From Gallionella sp. (GTDB lineage Bacteria > Pseudomonadota > Gammaproteobacteria > Burkholderiales > Gallionellaceae): a stretch of 64,000 bases of DNA. This document shows, in pieces, positions 52,300-60,172 of the stretch (position 1 is its first letter; every line of letters begins with the position of its first letter). The translations under genes were made by a program, and so were the position numbers. The notes under the pieces were generated by a model. It searched no databases. It saw only the letters and a list, made by a program, of their open reading frames with translations, and was not told the DNA's origin. Location of the stretch: positions 1 through 64,000 of the forward strand of contig JADGRL010000011.1 of the NCBI GenBank assembly GCA_017880865.1, in the 5' to 3' direction.

Positions 52300-54168
52300 A
52301 TGAACATTCTCTACGAAGAAGACGGCAGCTTTAAGGTCGGTAGTATCATGGAAGACAATACCACATCGCTTCAGGTCGAAAGCCTGTCGGGCAAGCGCAG
52401 CAAGGTCAAGGCGGCCAATGTGATGCTGCGTTTCACCCAGCCCGCTCTGGCCGAATTTATTTCCCAGGCCGAAGCGCTGTCAGAAAGTATCGAGGCAAGC
52501 TTTCTGTGGGAATGCGGTCCGGCGGACGAATTCGGCTTCGAACAGATCGCCGCCGAATATTTTGGCCATACCCCGAGCTCACTGGAAGCGGCTGCAGCCT
52601 TGATGCGATTGCATAGCGCACCGATATATTTCCACAAGAAGGGCAAAGGCCGCTATCGCGCAGCGCCCCCCGAGGTGCTCAAAGCCGCGCTGGCCGGAGC
52701 CGAGAAGAAACGCCTGCAACTGGCACTGCAGGCGCGCATGACAGAACAGCTCATACGTTTTGAATTGCCCGCCGAGTTCACCGAACATCTGGCGTATCTG
52801 CTCTACAAACCGGATCGCAACACGATTGAGGTCAAGGCGCTGGAAGCCGCGTGTGCCGCGACGCATTTGTCCGTCGTGCATCTGCTGCATCGCTGCGGCG
52901 CACTGCCGTCCACGCAGGATTACCATTTGCAAAAATTCCTGTTCGAGCATTTCCCAAAAGGCACGGGCTTCCCGCCTGTGACCTTGAGCACGTGGGAGGA
53001 ATTGCCGCTGGCTACCGCGAGTGCGTTCAGCATAGACGACGCGACCACCACCGAAATAGACGATGCATTCTCGGTGGAAAAATTGGCCAATGGCAACTGG
53101 CGCATCGGTGTGCATATCGCCGCGCCCACGCTGGGCATGCCGCGCGACTCCGACGGCGACAAGCTCTGCGCGCAGCGCCTGTCCACGGTATATATGCCCG
53201 GAGCGAAAATCACGATGCTGCCAGACAGTGTGGTGGAAGCTTTCACGCTGTGCGCGGATCGCGTCTGCCCCGCGCTGTCGATGTACAACGAAGTGGACGC
53301 CGAGACGCTGGCGATACTGGGCCATGAGAGCCGGGTCGAGCGCATCCATATCGCCGCGAATCTGCGCCATGACACGCTGGAGCCGCTGTTCAACGAAGAG
53401 ACCTTGGCCGCAGGCAAGCTCGATTATCCTTATGCTCATGAGCTGACGCTGTTGTGGAATCTGGTGCAAAAGCTCGAAGCGGTGCGCGGCAAGCCGTCCG
53501 ACAACAGCACTCAAATGGATTACAACTTCCATATCGAAAATAGCTCAGACAGCGAGAATGAAAGGGTCTCCATCACCACGCGCCGACGCGGTTCGCCGAT
53601 CGACAAGGTGGTTTCCGAGCTGATGATCCTGGTGAACAGCGAGTGGGGCAAGCATCTTGCCGAGCACGGTTTTGTCGGCATCTACCGCACCCAACAAAAC
53701 GGCAAGGTCAAGATGAGCACGGTCGCAGCACCCCATCAGGGCTTGGGCGTGGCGCAATATATGTGGTCGAGCTCACCGCTGCGCCGCTATGTGGATATGG
53801 TGAACCAGCGCCAGATCGTCGCGATGCTGCGCGACGGGGAACCGGTCTACCCCAAGAACGATCCCGCGCTGTACGCGACGATGCGCGACTTCGATACCAT
53901 GTATGGCATCTATAACGAATTCCAGCGCGGCATGGAACGCTACTGGTGTTTGCGCTGGTTGCAGCAGGAAAATATTGAACTGGTTGAGGCGATTGTGCTG
54001 CGCGAAAATCTGGTCAAGGTCAACAATATTCCGCTGATCTTGCGCGCGCCCTCGCTGCCGGAGGCGTTGCCTGCCAATACACGGGTGCAATTGGCCATCG
54101 TCTCGATCGACTTGCTCGATCTTGCAGTGCAGACGCGCTTTGTCGCAACTATCGAGGACGCCGTTTGA
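52300..54168 (+). CDS. RNB-family 3'-5' exoribonuclease (RNase II/R-like)
   Basis: This 622-residue exonuclease has a central RNB domain. The catalytic Asp cluster lies in FSIDDATTTEIDDAFSVE (about residues 245-262), then HIAAPTLGMP, the STVYMPGAKITMLP segment and the later SSSPLRRYVDMVNQRQI. The N-terminal 150 residues replace the usual cold-shock domains of RNase R, and the short C terminus has at most a poor S1 domain. The type is common in betaproteobacteria next to a TonB-like gene. The stop overlaps the next start (TTGA). Confidence 0.93.
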   Translation: MNILYEEDGSFKVGSIMEDNTTSLQVESLSGKRSKVKAANVMLRFTQPALAEFISQAEALSESIEASFLWECGPADEFGFEQIAAEYFGHTPSSLEAAAALMRLHSAPIYFHKKGKGRYRAAPPEVLKAALAGAEKKRLQLALQARMTEQLIRFELPAEFTEHLAYLLYKPDRNTIEVKALEAACAATHLSVVHLLHRCGALPSTQDYHLQKFLFEHFPKGTGFPPVTLSTWEELPLATASAFSIDDATTTEIDDAFSVEKLANGNWRIGVHIAAPTLGMPRDSDGDKLCAQRLSTVYMPGAKITMLPDSVVEAFTLCADRVCPALSMYNEVDAETLAILGHESRVERIHIAANLRHDTLEPLFNEETLAAGKLDYPYAHELTLLWNLVQKLEAVRGKPSDNSTQMDYNFHIENSSDSENERVSITTRRRGSPIDKVVSELMILVNSEWGKHLAEHGFVGIYRTQQNGKVKMSTVAAPHQGLGVAQYMWSSSPLRRYVDMVNQRQIVAMLRDGEPVYPKNDPALYATMRDFDTMYGIYNEFQRGMERYWCLRWLQQENIELVEAIVLRENLVKVNNIPLILRAPSLPEALPANTRVQLAIVSIDLLDLAVQTRFVATIEDAV

Positions 54169-55049
54169 AAGCCTGGCTAAAAACAGGGTGGCTGGCAGTC
54201 TTGCCGCACTTGAGGACGCGATTATCTTTATCGATGTCGGTTTCGATCGCGCTGCACATTTTTGTGTTGTTCGGCATCGCGCTGGTGCAGCCGGAGCCGC
54301 GCAGCTCGGCCAACTTCATGCAGCCGCTGCAAGTGGTGTTGGTCAACAGTCAATCCAAATCCAGGCCTTTGAATGCCGATGCGCTGGCGCAGCACAATCT
54401 GGATGGCGGTGGCAATACCACCGAAGACCGGCGCGCCAAGAGTCCGTTGCCCATGTTGCGCGACGATGCACAGTTCACCCCTGAGCAACGTGTTAAGCGC
54501 ATAGCCGAACTCGAAGAAGAATCGAGGCGGATGCTGACCAGACTGAAGAGTAATTACACGGCATCGCAACAGGAACTCAAGAAGCAGAAAAATAATACCG
54601 CCAACAACGGCGACGAACTGGTCCAGAGAGCCCTAGAGATGGTGCGCCTGGAAGCGCAAATTGAAAAAAACTGGGATACCTATCAAAAGATGCCGCGTCG
54701 CAAATTCATCGGCGCGCGCACGCAGGAATACCGCTATGCGCAATACATCGAAGACTGGCGCGTCAAAGTGGAGCGCATCGGCAACCTGAATTATCCGGAT
54801 AGAGTGCGCGAGCTGAAAATATTTGGCAAGTTGCAACTCAGCGTCTCGATTAACAAGGATGGCAGCGTGGAAAACGTAGAAGTGAGCAAATCTTCAGGTC
54901 ATCGCCTGTTGGATGCGGCGGCGATGCGCATCGTCAAACTCGCCGCCCCTTATTCACCGCTGCCTCCGGATATCACCAAGGATACCGACATTCTGGTGAT
55001 CACGCGTACCTGGTCGTTTACCTCGTCGGATGCTCTGGAAACTGAATAG
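54165..55049 (+). CDS. TonB-like energy-transduction protein
   Basis: This 294-residue protein has an N-terminal membrane helix (SVSIALHIFVLFGIALVQ), a periplasmic coiled-coil spacer (ELEEESRRMLTRLKSNYTAS) and a C-terminal TonB domain (GKLQLSVSINKDGSVENVEVSKSSGHRLLDAAAMRIVKLAAPYSPLP). It would pass proton-motive force to outer-membrane receptors. No ExbB/ExbD genes lie beside it. It begins with a TTG overlapping the RNase stop. In related genomes aroE would probably follow; here a metal cassette comes first. Confidence 0.9.
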   Translation: MKAWLKTGWLAVLPHLRTRLSLSMSVSIALHIFVLFGIALVQPEPRSSANFMQPLQVVLVNSQSKSRPLNADALAQHNLDGGGNTTEDRRAKSPLPMLRDDAQFTPEQRVKRIAELEEESRRMLTRLKSNYTASQQELKKQKNNTANNGDELVQRALEMVRLEAQIEKNWDTYQKMPRRKFIGARTQEYRYAQYIEDWRVKVERIGNLNYPDRVRELKIFGKLQLSVSINKDGSVENVEVSKSSGHRLLDAAAMRIVKLAAPYSPLPPDITKDTDILVITRTWSFTSSDALETE

Positions 55050-55089
55050 CATCTTGCCCTATTCGGGTTTTTTGGTTAGAGTGTGACGC

Positions 55090-55410
55090 ATGCGTCGCTC
55101 CTTGTTCACCAGATTTCTGCTGATTTTCGCCCTGCTATTCGCGCAGATGGGCGGTTTGGTGCATGGCATTTCGCACGCACTGGCAGATCAATCAAAAACT
55201 GCTGAACAGGGCTCGGACCATTCGCTGCCGCACGACAAACATTGCGATCTGTGTGCGGCTTATGCGCAAATCGGCAGCGCAATCGGCAGCAACGGCATCG
55301 GCTTCTCCGCCAGTGAAAATTTCGAAACGCCGCATTTTAATCATTCCGGTTCTTACACTTTCAACACGTTCGTCGCATTCGCGGCGCGCGCTCCGCCTTA
55401 CTCCGCTTAA
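55090..55410 (+). CDS. Small exported His/Cys protein, function unknown
   Basis: This 106-residue precursor has a signal-like hydrophobic start (FTRFLLIFALLFAQMGG) and a possible metal-binding stretch, HSLPHDKHCDLCAAY, with two Cys and several His, plus ARAPPYSA at the end. The pattern resembles DUF2946-type exported proteins that occur beside metal and TonB genes. It is the first gene of the putative zinc cassette. Metal binding is inference. Confidence 0.7.
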   Translation: MRRSLFTRFLLIFALLFAQMGGLVHGISHALADQSKTAEQGSDHSLPHDKHCDLCAAYAQIGSAIGSNGIGFSASENFETPHFNHSGSYTFNTFVAFAARAPPYSA

Positions 55411-55430
55411 ATCAAATTTTCCCCATTGCT

Positions 55431-55456
55431 GTAGGGCGCGATGACTTGCGCCCCTA
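55431..55456. repeat. Palindrome GTAGGGCGC..GCGCCCCTAC
   Basis: GTAGGGCGC and GCGCCCCTAC form an inverted repeat with an 8-base loop between the small exported protein and the outer-membrane gene. It is of the same general type as the GTAGGGCGGAT element at 18506-18610. Confidence 0.6.
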
Positions 55457-55497
55457 CGATATTGCGCAATGGAATTATTTATTTTGTGGAGTTAAAA

Positions 55498-56805
55498 ATG
55501 TCCAGAATTTTTTTGTACGCGGCTATTGCCGCGCTGTTAAGCCATACCCTCAATGCATTCGCTGAGGACAGCCCAGAACTGCAAACGCTCCGCGAGCAGG
55601 TTCAGCAACTGGAACAGCGCATCAACACCCCGCCCGCTGTCGCCAGCACCAGCAGCGAAGGCGCGTTCAACCCCGCCGTCGCGCTGATTCTTTCCGGCAC
55701 TTACGGGCAACTCAAGCATGATCCGGCCATCCCCGCTACCGGTTTCGCGATGAACCCGAACAACTCCGGCTTCTCGCAGGGCTTCGCGCTCAAGGAATCG
55801 GAGCTGAGCGTTTCCGCCAACATCGACCCAGAGTTTCGCGGTGTCGGCACGTTCTCGCTCGATCCCGCTGGCGGCATCAGCGTGGAAAACGGCTTCGTGC
55901 AAAGCAGCGCGCTGGGCAACGGCCTCAACCTGAAATTCGGGCGCTTCTTTTCTGGGCTGGGTTATCTCAACGAGCAGCACGCCCACGCGTGGGATTTTGT
56001 CGATCAGCCGCTGGTGTACCGCGTGCTGTGGGACAACCAGAACGGCGAAGACGGCGTGCAGTTGAAGTGGCTGGCGCCGACCGATATGTTTGTCGAACTC
56101 GGCGGCGAGATCGGGCGCGGGCGCGGCTTTCCCGGCACCGACCGGCAGAACCATAACGGCGTGGGCGCGGATGTTTTGTTCGCCCATATCGGCGACGACA
56201 TCGGCATCGAACACAGTTGGCGCGCCGGGGTTTCGCTGCACCAGACCAAGCGCGAGAACGCGGTCAGCGTTGCCGTGCCGGATTTGCTTAATACGGCGGG
56301 CGGTGTGAGCAACAGCTTCAGTGGCGACAGCCAGACCACCGGGTTGGATTTCGTGTGGAAATATTCGCACAACGGCAACACCCGCGAGAGTTACATCAAG
56401 TTTCAGGGCGAGTATTTCCGGCGCAAGGAAAGTGGGATGCTGACTTATGACACGGGTTCTATATCGGCCATTCCCGGGGCGACTACCGACACCTACACCA
56501 ATACGCAAAGCGGCTGGTATCTGCAAAGTGTGTACCAGTTCAGGCCAACCTGGCGCACCGGTTTGCGCTATGACCGGCTCGATCCGGGCACTGCCAGCAT
56601 GGGTTCGGCCATCGCGACAAAAGTCATCGGCAATTACGGCTTCAACCCCTCACGGCTCACCTGGATGGCGGATTACAACCCCAGCGAATTCACCCGCATC
56701 CGCCTGCAACTGGCGCACGACAACTCGCGGCAAGGGCTGGCTGAAAACCAGTTGTTCGTGCAGTACATCATGAGTCTGGGCGCGCACGGTGCGCACCAGT
56801 TTTAA
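55498..56805 (+). CDS. Outer-membrane beta-barrel protein of a metal-uptake cassette
   Basis: This 435-residue precursor has a signal peptide (IFLYAAIAALLSHTLNAFA), a short coiled coil (LQTLREQVQQLEQRI) and a porin-like beta-barrel ending in Phe (GAHQF). Recognisable segments are ESELSVSANIDPEFRG, LKFGRFFSGLGYLNEQHAHAWDF and LAPTDMFVELGGEIGRGRGFPG, found in a family next to zinc-transport genes. It lacks a TonB box or plug that I can see. It probably admits metal or metallophore for ZnuA. The ATG at 55498 is used. Confidence 0.78.
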   Translation: MSRIFLYAAIAALLSHTLNAFAEDSPELQTLREQVQQLEQRINTPPAVASTSSEGAFNPAVALILSGTYGQLKHDPAIPATGFAMNPNNSGFSQGFALKESELSVSANIDPEFRGVGTFSLDPAGGISVENGFVQSSALGNGLNLKFGRFFSGLGYLNEQHAHAWDFVDQPLVYRVLWDNQNGEDGVQLKWLAPTDMFVELGGEIGRGRGFPGTDRQNHNGVGADVLFAHIGDDIGIEHSWRAGVSLHQTKRENAVSVAVPDLLNTAGGVSNSFSGDSQTTGLDFVWKYSHNGNTRESYIKFQGEYFRRKESGMLTYDTGSISAIPGATTDTYTNTQSGWYLQSVYQFRPTWRTGLRYDRLDPGTASMGSAIATKVIGNYGFNPSRLTWMADYNPSEFTRIRLQLAHDNSRQGLAENQLFVQYIMSLGAHGAHQF

Positions 56806-56818
56806 TCCACACAATTCA

Positions 56819-56882
56819 CCGTTCGCCCTGAGCCTGTCGAAGGGCATAGCGTTCATGCTTCGACAAGCTCAGCACGAACGGA
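56819..56882. repeat. Inverted pair of REP-like repeats
   Basis: CGTTCGCCCTGAGCCTGTCGAAGG faces CTTCGACAAGCTCAGCACGAACGG about 15 bases away, so the transcript could fold into a large hairpin. The same family is inserted inside the midA-like gene and aceE. It lies in the gap between the outer-membrane protein and the ABC binding protein and could limit or stabilise expression. Confidence 0.85.
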
Positions 56883-56909
56883 CTATTTGAAACGAAAAAG
56901 GGAACCATC

Positions 56910-57806
56910 ATGAAAAAAATTCTCTACGCATTTCTGCTGCTGCTCATCAGCGGCAACGTCCACGCCGCGCTCAACATCTTTGCCTGCGAACCTGAATGGG
57001 CTGCGCTCACACAGCAACTCGCGGGAGATAAAGCCAGCATCTACACCGCCACCGGCGCGCTGCAAGACCCGCATCAGGTGCAGGCGCGCCCCAGCCTGAT
57101 TGCCCGTGCGCGCGGCGCGCAATTGTTGGTATGCACCGGCGCGGAGCTGGAAATCGGCTGGATGCCGGTGGTGTTGCGCGAGTCCGGCAACAGCGCCATT
57201 CAACCGGGCAGCAGCGGCTATTTTGAAGCGGCGCAATATGTCACCATGCTGGAAGTACCAACAAGATTGGATCGCGCCGACGGCGATGTGCATGCGGCGG
57301 GCAATCCGCACATCCAGACCGATGCACGCAATTTTTTGCCGATAGCGGATGCCTTGAGCAAACGCCTGATACAGCTCGATCCGGCCAACACCGCGTATTA
57401 CCAGCAGCAACTCGCCGCGTTCAACCAGCAATGGCGTGCCGCCATCGCTAAATGGGAAAAACAGGCCGCGCCATTGAAAGGCCTATCCGTCATCGTGCAG
57501 CACCGGGGCTTCCCGTACCTGAACAACTGGCTGGGACTGAAACAAGTTGCCGAGCTGGAGCCCAAGCCCGGCATGGAGCCCAGCGCGGCGTATCTGGGGA
57601 AAGTGCTGAACGAACTGCAACAGCATCCGGCCAAGATGGTGTTGCGCGCCGCCTATCAGGATGGGCGGCCATCGGAATGGATCGCGGAGCGCGCGCATGT
57701 ACCCGCCGTGATCGTGCCTTATACCGTGGGCGGCACGCCGCAGGCGACCGATCTGTTCACGATGTTTGATGACACGATTCAGCGTCTGCTGGCGGGGCTG
57801 AAATGA
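56910..57806 (+). CDS. Zinc/manganese ABC transporter substrate-binding protein (ZnuA-like)
   Basis: This periplasmic metal-binding protein has 298 residues with a signal peptide (MKKILYAFLLLLISGNVHA). Family features are FACEPEWAALTQQLAGD, the first metal-loop His in LQDPHQVQARPS, GAELEIGWMP, the second His in AAGNPHIQTDARN, the third in VIVQHRGFPYL, and ELEPKPGMEPSAAYL. The His-rich loop of many ZnuA proteins is absent. It overlaps the permease gene by ATGA. Zinc is the likely metal, manganese is possible. Confidence 0.9.
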   Translation: MKKILYAFLLLLISGNVHAALNIFACEPEWAALTQQLAGDKASIYTATGALQDPHQVQARPSLIARARGAQLLVCTGAELEIGWMPVVLRESGNSAIQPGSSGYFEAAQYVTMLEVPTRLDRADGDVHAAGNPHIQTDARNFLPIADALSKRLIQLDPANTAYYQQQLAAFNQQWRAAIAKWEKQAAPLKGLSVIVQHRGFPYLNNWLGLKQVAELEPKPGMEPSAAYLGKVLNELQQHPAKMVLRAAYQDGRPSEWIAERAHVPAVIVPYTVGGTPQATDLFTMFDDTIQRLLAGLK

Positions 57807-58552
57807 ACGACATCGAGTTGAGCATTCTGTTGCCCGCTTTCATCGCGGGCTTGCTGGTGCTCGCCACCCACATCCCGTTCGGCATGAAGGTATTGGAGCG
57901 CGGCGTGATCTTCGCCGATCTCGCCGTCGCGCAAATTGCCGGGATGGGTGTCATCATCGCCGCACTGCTGAATTTATCCGACCAGCCGTTGCTGGTGCAG
58001 GCCATTGCCGCCGCCAGCGCGCTGTGCGGCGCGGGGCTGCTTGCGTGGATCGAACGTCGCATGGCCGAGGTCAAAGAAGCCTGCATCGGCCTGACTTTCG
58101 TGCTCGCCGCAAGCGGCGGCATATTGTTGATGAGCCGCGACGTGCATGCGGGCGAACATCTCAAGGATCTGCTGGTCGGGCAAATCCTCTGGGTCAGCAC
58201 GAATCAGTTGATCGCCACGGCCTTGTTGACTGCCGCATTGCTCGCGCTATGGCAATGGAGCAAACTCAAAACCCACACGCTGGGTTTCTACGCGCTGTTC
58301 GCATTGGCCGTCACCGCCTCGGTGCAACTGGTCGGTGTGTATCTGGTATTCGCCAGCCTGATCGTCCCTGCACTCGCCACCTATCGCATCAAACGCCGAC
58401 GCATGCAGTTTGCGTTTGCGATCGGCGTGATGGGTTATGCGGCCGGACTATTGCTGTCCGCAGGGTTCGATCTGCCGAGCGGGGCTGCCGTGGTTTGGAT
58501 GATGGCCGTTACCGGCGTCGTTGCGGCTTGGTTGCTTAATAAGTCGGCTTAG
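57803..58552 (+). CDS. Metal ABC transporter permease (ZnuB-like)
   Basis: This 249-residue membrane protein has about eight transmembrane helices and the ZnuB/MntB-family (ABC-3) pattern, with AQIAGMGVIIAALL, ASGGILLMSRDVHAGEH and VGVYLVFASLIVPALAT. It should move the metal delivered by the ZnuA-like protein. The cassette has no ATPase gene here, so it must borrow one from elsewhere or be incomplete. The next gene, aroE, starts 47 bases later. Confidence 0.88.
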   Translation: MNDIELSILLPAFIAGLLVLATHIPFGMKVLERGVIFADLAVAQIAGMGVIIAALLNLSDQPLLVQAIAAASALCGAGLLAWIERRMAEVKEACIGLTFVLAASGGILLMSRDVHAGEHLKDLLVGQILWVSTNQLIATALLTAALLALWQWSKLKTHTLGFYALFALAVTASVQLVGVYLVFASLIVPALATYRIKRRRMQFAFAIGVMGYAAGLLLSAGFDLPSGAAVVWMMAVTGVVAAWLLNKSA

Positions 58553-58598
58553 CTGCAATCCTTTACAATGCGCGCAGTAATTTATACACACCACCAAA

Positions 58599-59435
58599 AT
58601 GACCGACCGTTACGCCGTTATCGGCAACCCCATCTCCCACAGCAAGTCGCCGCAAATACACAAACTGTTCGCCGAGCAGACCGGGCAGGACATCAGCTAT
58701 GAAGCCATAGCAGCGCCGCTGGACGGCTTCGCTGCAACGGTTGAGCGGTTGCGCAAAGAGGGTTACAAAGGCTGCAATGTGACTGTGCCGTTCAAGTTCG
58801 AGGCGTTTAAATATGCGCAACTCAATCTTAGTGATCGAGCGCAAGTCGCAAAAGCCGTCAATACATTAAAGTTTAACGATGAAACCGTCCTTGGCGATAA
58901 TACTGATGGAGCCGGATTAGTTGCAGATATCGAACGTAATTTTTGTTTTGTATTACAGGGAAAGCGCACATTGCTGATGGGAGCTGGCGGAGCTGCTTGG
59001 GGAGTGGCACTTCCCCTGATGGAAAAGGGAACACATATTACTATTGTGAACCGTACAGAAGATAAAGCATTTGAGCTTGCAGTATTCCTGCAACGATCCA
59101 TCTTCACAAACCACACCATCCAACGCAACACACCAACATTTTCCAAAGGATATTCTGAACTTGCTGGAAAACAATTCGACCTCATTATCAATGCCACTTC
59201 CGCCGGGCTGACCGACAGCGAAATTCCGCTGCCTTCCGGTATCTTCGCGCCCGGCGCACTCGCCTACGACATGATGTACGGACGCGAAACACCGTTCATG
59301 AAATTTGCCCGCGAGCACGGTGCGCAAGTTGCAGACGGCCTCGGCATGCTGGTCGAGCAGGCTGCAGAAGCCTTCTACATCTGGCGCGGCGTGCGCCCTG
59401 AGACCGCGCCAGTTATCGCTGCGCTTAGAACCTAA
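58599..59435 (+). CDS. aroE: Shikimate dehydrogenase
   Basis: AroE reduces 3-dehydroshikimate to shikimate with NADPH. The 278-residue protein has the substrate motif YAVIGNPISHSKSPQIH, the catalytic Lys in GCNVTVPFKFEAF, LGDNTDGAG, and the nucleotide-binding LLMGAGGAAWGVALPL and IVNRTEDKA. Bases about 58800-59170 are visibly AT-rich (about 42-47% GC in sampled lines) compared with the two ends of the gene, as if the middle had been exchanged. All catalytic motifs remain intact. Confidence 0.95.
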   Translation: MTDRYAVIGNPISHSKSPQIHKLFAEQTGQDISYEAIAAPLDGFAATVERLRKEGYKGCNVTVPFKFEAFKYAQLNLSDRAQVAKAVNTLKFNDETVLGDNTDGAGLVADIERNFCFVLQGKRTLLMGAGGAAWGVALPLMEKGTHITIVNRTEDKAFELAVFLQRSIFTNHTIQRNTPTFSKGYSELAGKQFDLIINATSAGLTDSEIPLPSGIFAPGALAYDMMYGRETPFMKFAREHGAQVADGLGMLVEQAAEAFYIWRGVRPETAPVIAALRT

Positions 59436-59438
59436 ACA

Positions 59439-60134
59439 ATGGAAAAACTCTGGGGCTGGATCTGGCGCGGCTTGGCGATATGCTTCGCTTTGCTGTTTCT
59501 GTATCAAGTGTGGCTGTTCGCGCACATCTGCTGGTGGGTGAAATACAATCCTTCCAGCAGCGCGTTCATGGAAACGCGGTTGCAGGTCATGCAGGACAAA
59601 AATCCCAAAGCAGCGCTGCAATATCAGTGGGTTCCCTACGCGAAGATTTCCAATAATCTGAAGCGCGCGCTGATCGTCGCCGAAGACGCGAATTTTGTCG
59701 ATCACGAGGGCTTCGACTGGGACGGCATCGCCAAGGCGTATCTGAAAAATATGCAGAGAGGCAAGATCGTCGCGGGCGGCTCCACGATCAGCCAGCAACT
59801 GGCGAAGAATCTATTTCTCTCCACCAAACGCACGCCATGGCGAAAAGGCGAAGAAGCCATCATTACCCTGATGCTGGAGGTGGTGATGGACAAGCAGCGT
59901 ATTTTTGAGATTTATCTCAACGTCATCGAATGGGGTGAGGGTGTGTTTGGCGCCGAAGCGGCCGCACGGCATTACTTCGGCATCAGCGCCGGGCAACTCA
60001 GCCCCGAGCAAGCCGCCAAACTCGCCGCGATGGTGCCCAACCCGCGCTATTACGACAAACACCGCGAGGCGCGCGGCCTGCTCGCCAAGACCATCGTTAT
60101 TCTGGATCGCATGCCGGATGCGGACATTCCGTAA
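59439..60134 (+). CDS. mtgA: Monofunctional biosynthetic peptidoglycan transglycosylase
   Basis: MtgA polymerises lipid II into glycan strands at the inner membrane. The 231-residue protein has one N-terminal membrane anchor (IWRGLAICFALLFLYQVWLF), then the GT51 motifs: IVAEDANFVDHEGFDWD with the catalytic Glu, GGSTISQQLAKNLFLS, RKGEEAIITLMLE and IYLNVIEWGEGVFGAEAAARHYF. There is no transpeptidase domain. It lies 3 bases after aroE, so the two are cotranscribed. Confidence 0.96.
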   Translation: MEKLWGWIWRGLAICFALLFLYQVWLFAHICWWVKYNPSSSAFMETRLQVMQDKNPKAALQYQWVPYAKISNNLKRALIVAEDANFVDHEGFDWDGIAKAYLKNMQRGKIVAGGSTISQQLAKNLFLSTKRTPWRKGEEAIITLMLEVVMDKQRIFEIYLNVIEWGEGVFGAEAAARHYFGISAGQLSPEQAAKLAAMVPNPRYYDKHREARGLLAKTIVILDRMPDADIP

Positions 60135-60172
60135 AACAATCAGTTTGTACGAAACACGCCTTCAATCTGTTA

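Noticed and set aside
56650-56856. Short reverse-strand frame with FDRLRANG
   Set aside because: The peptide is the typical translation of the REP-like repeat and is not a gene.
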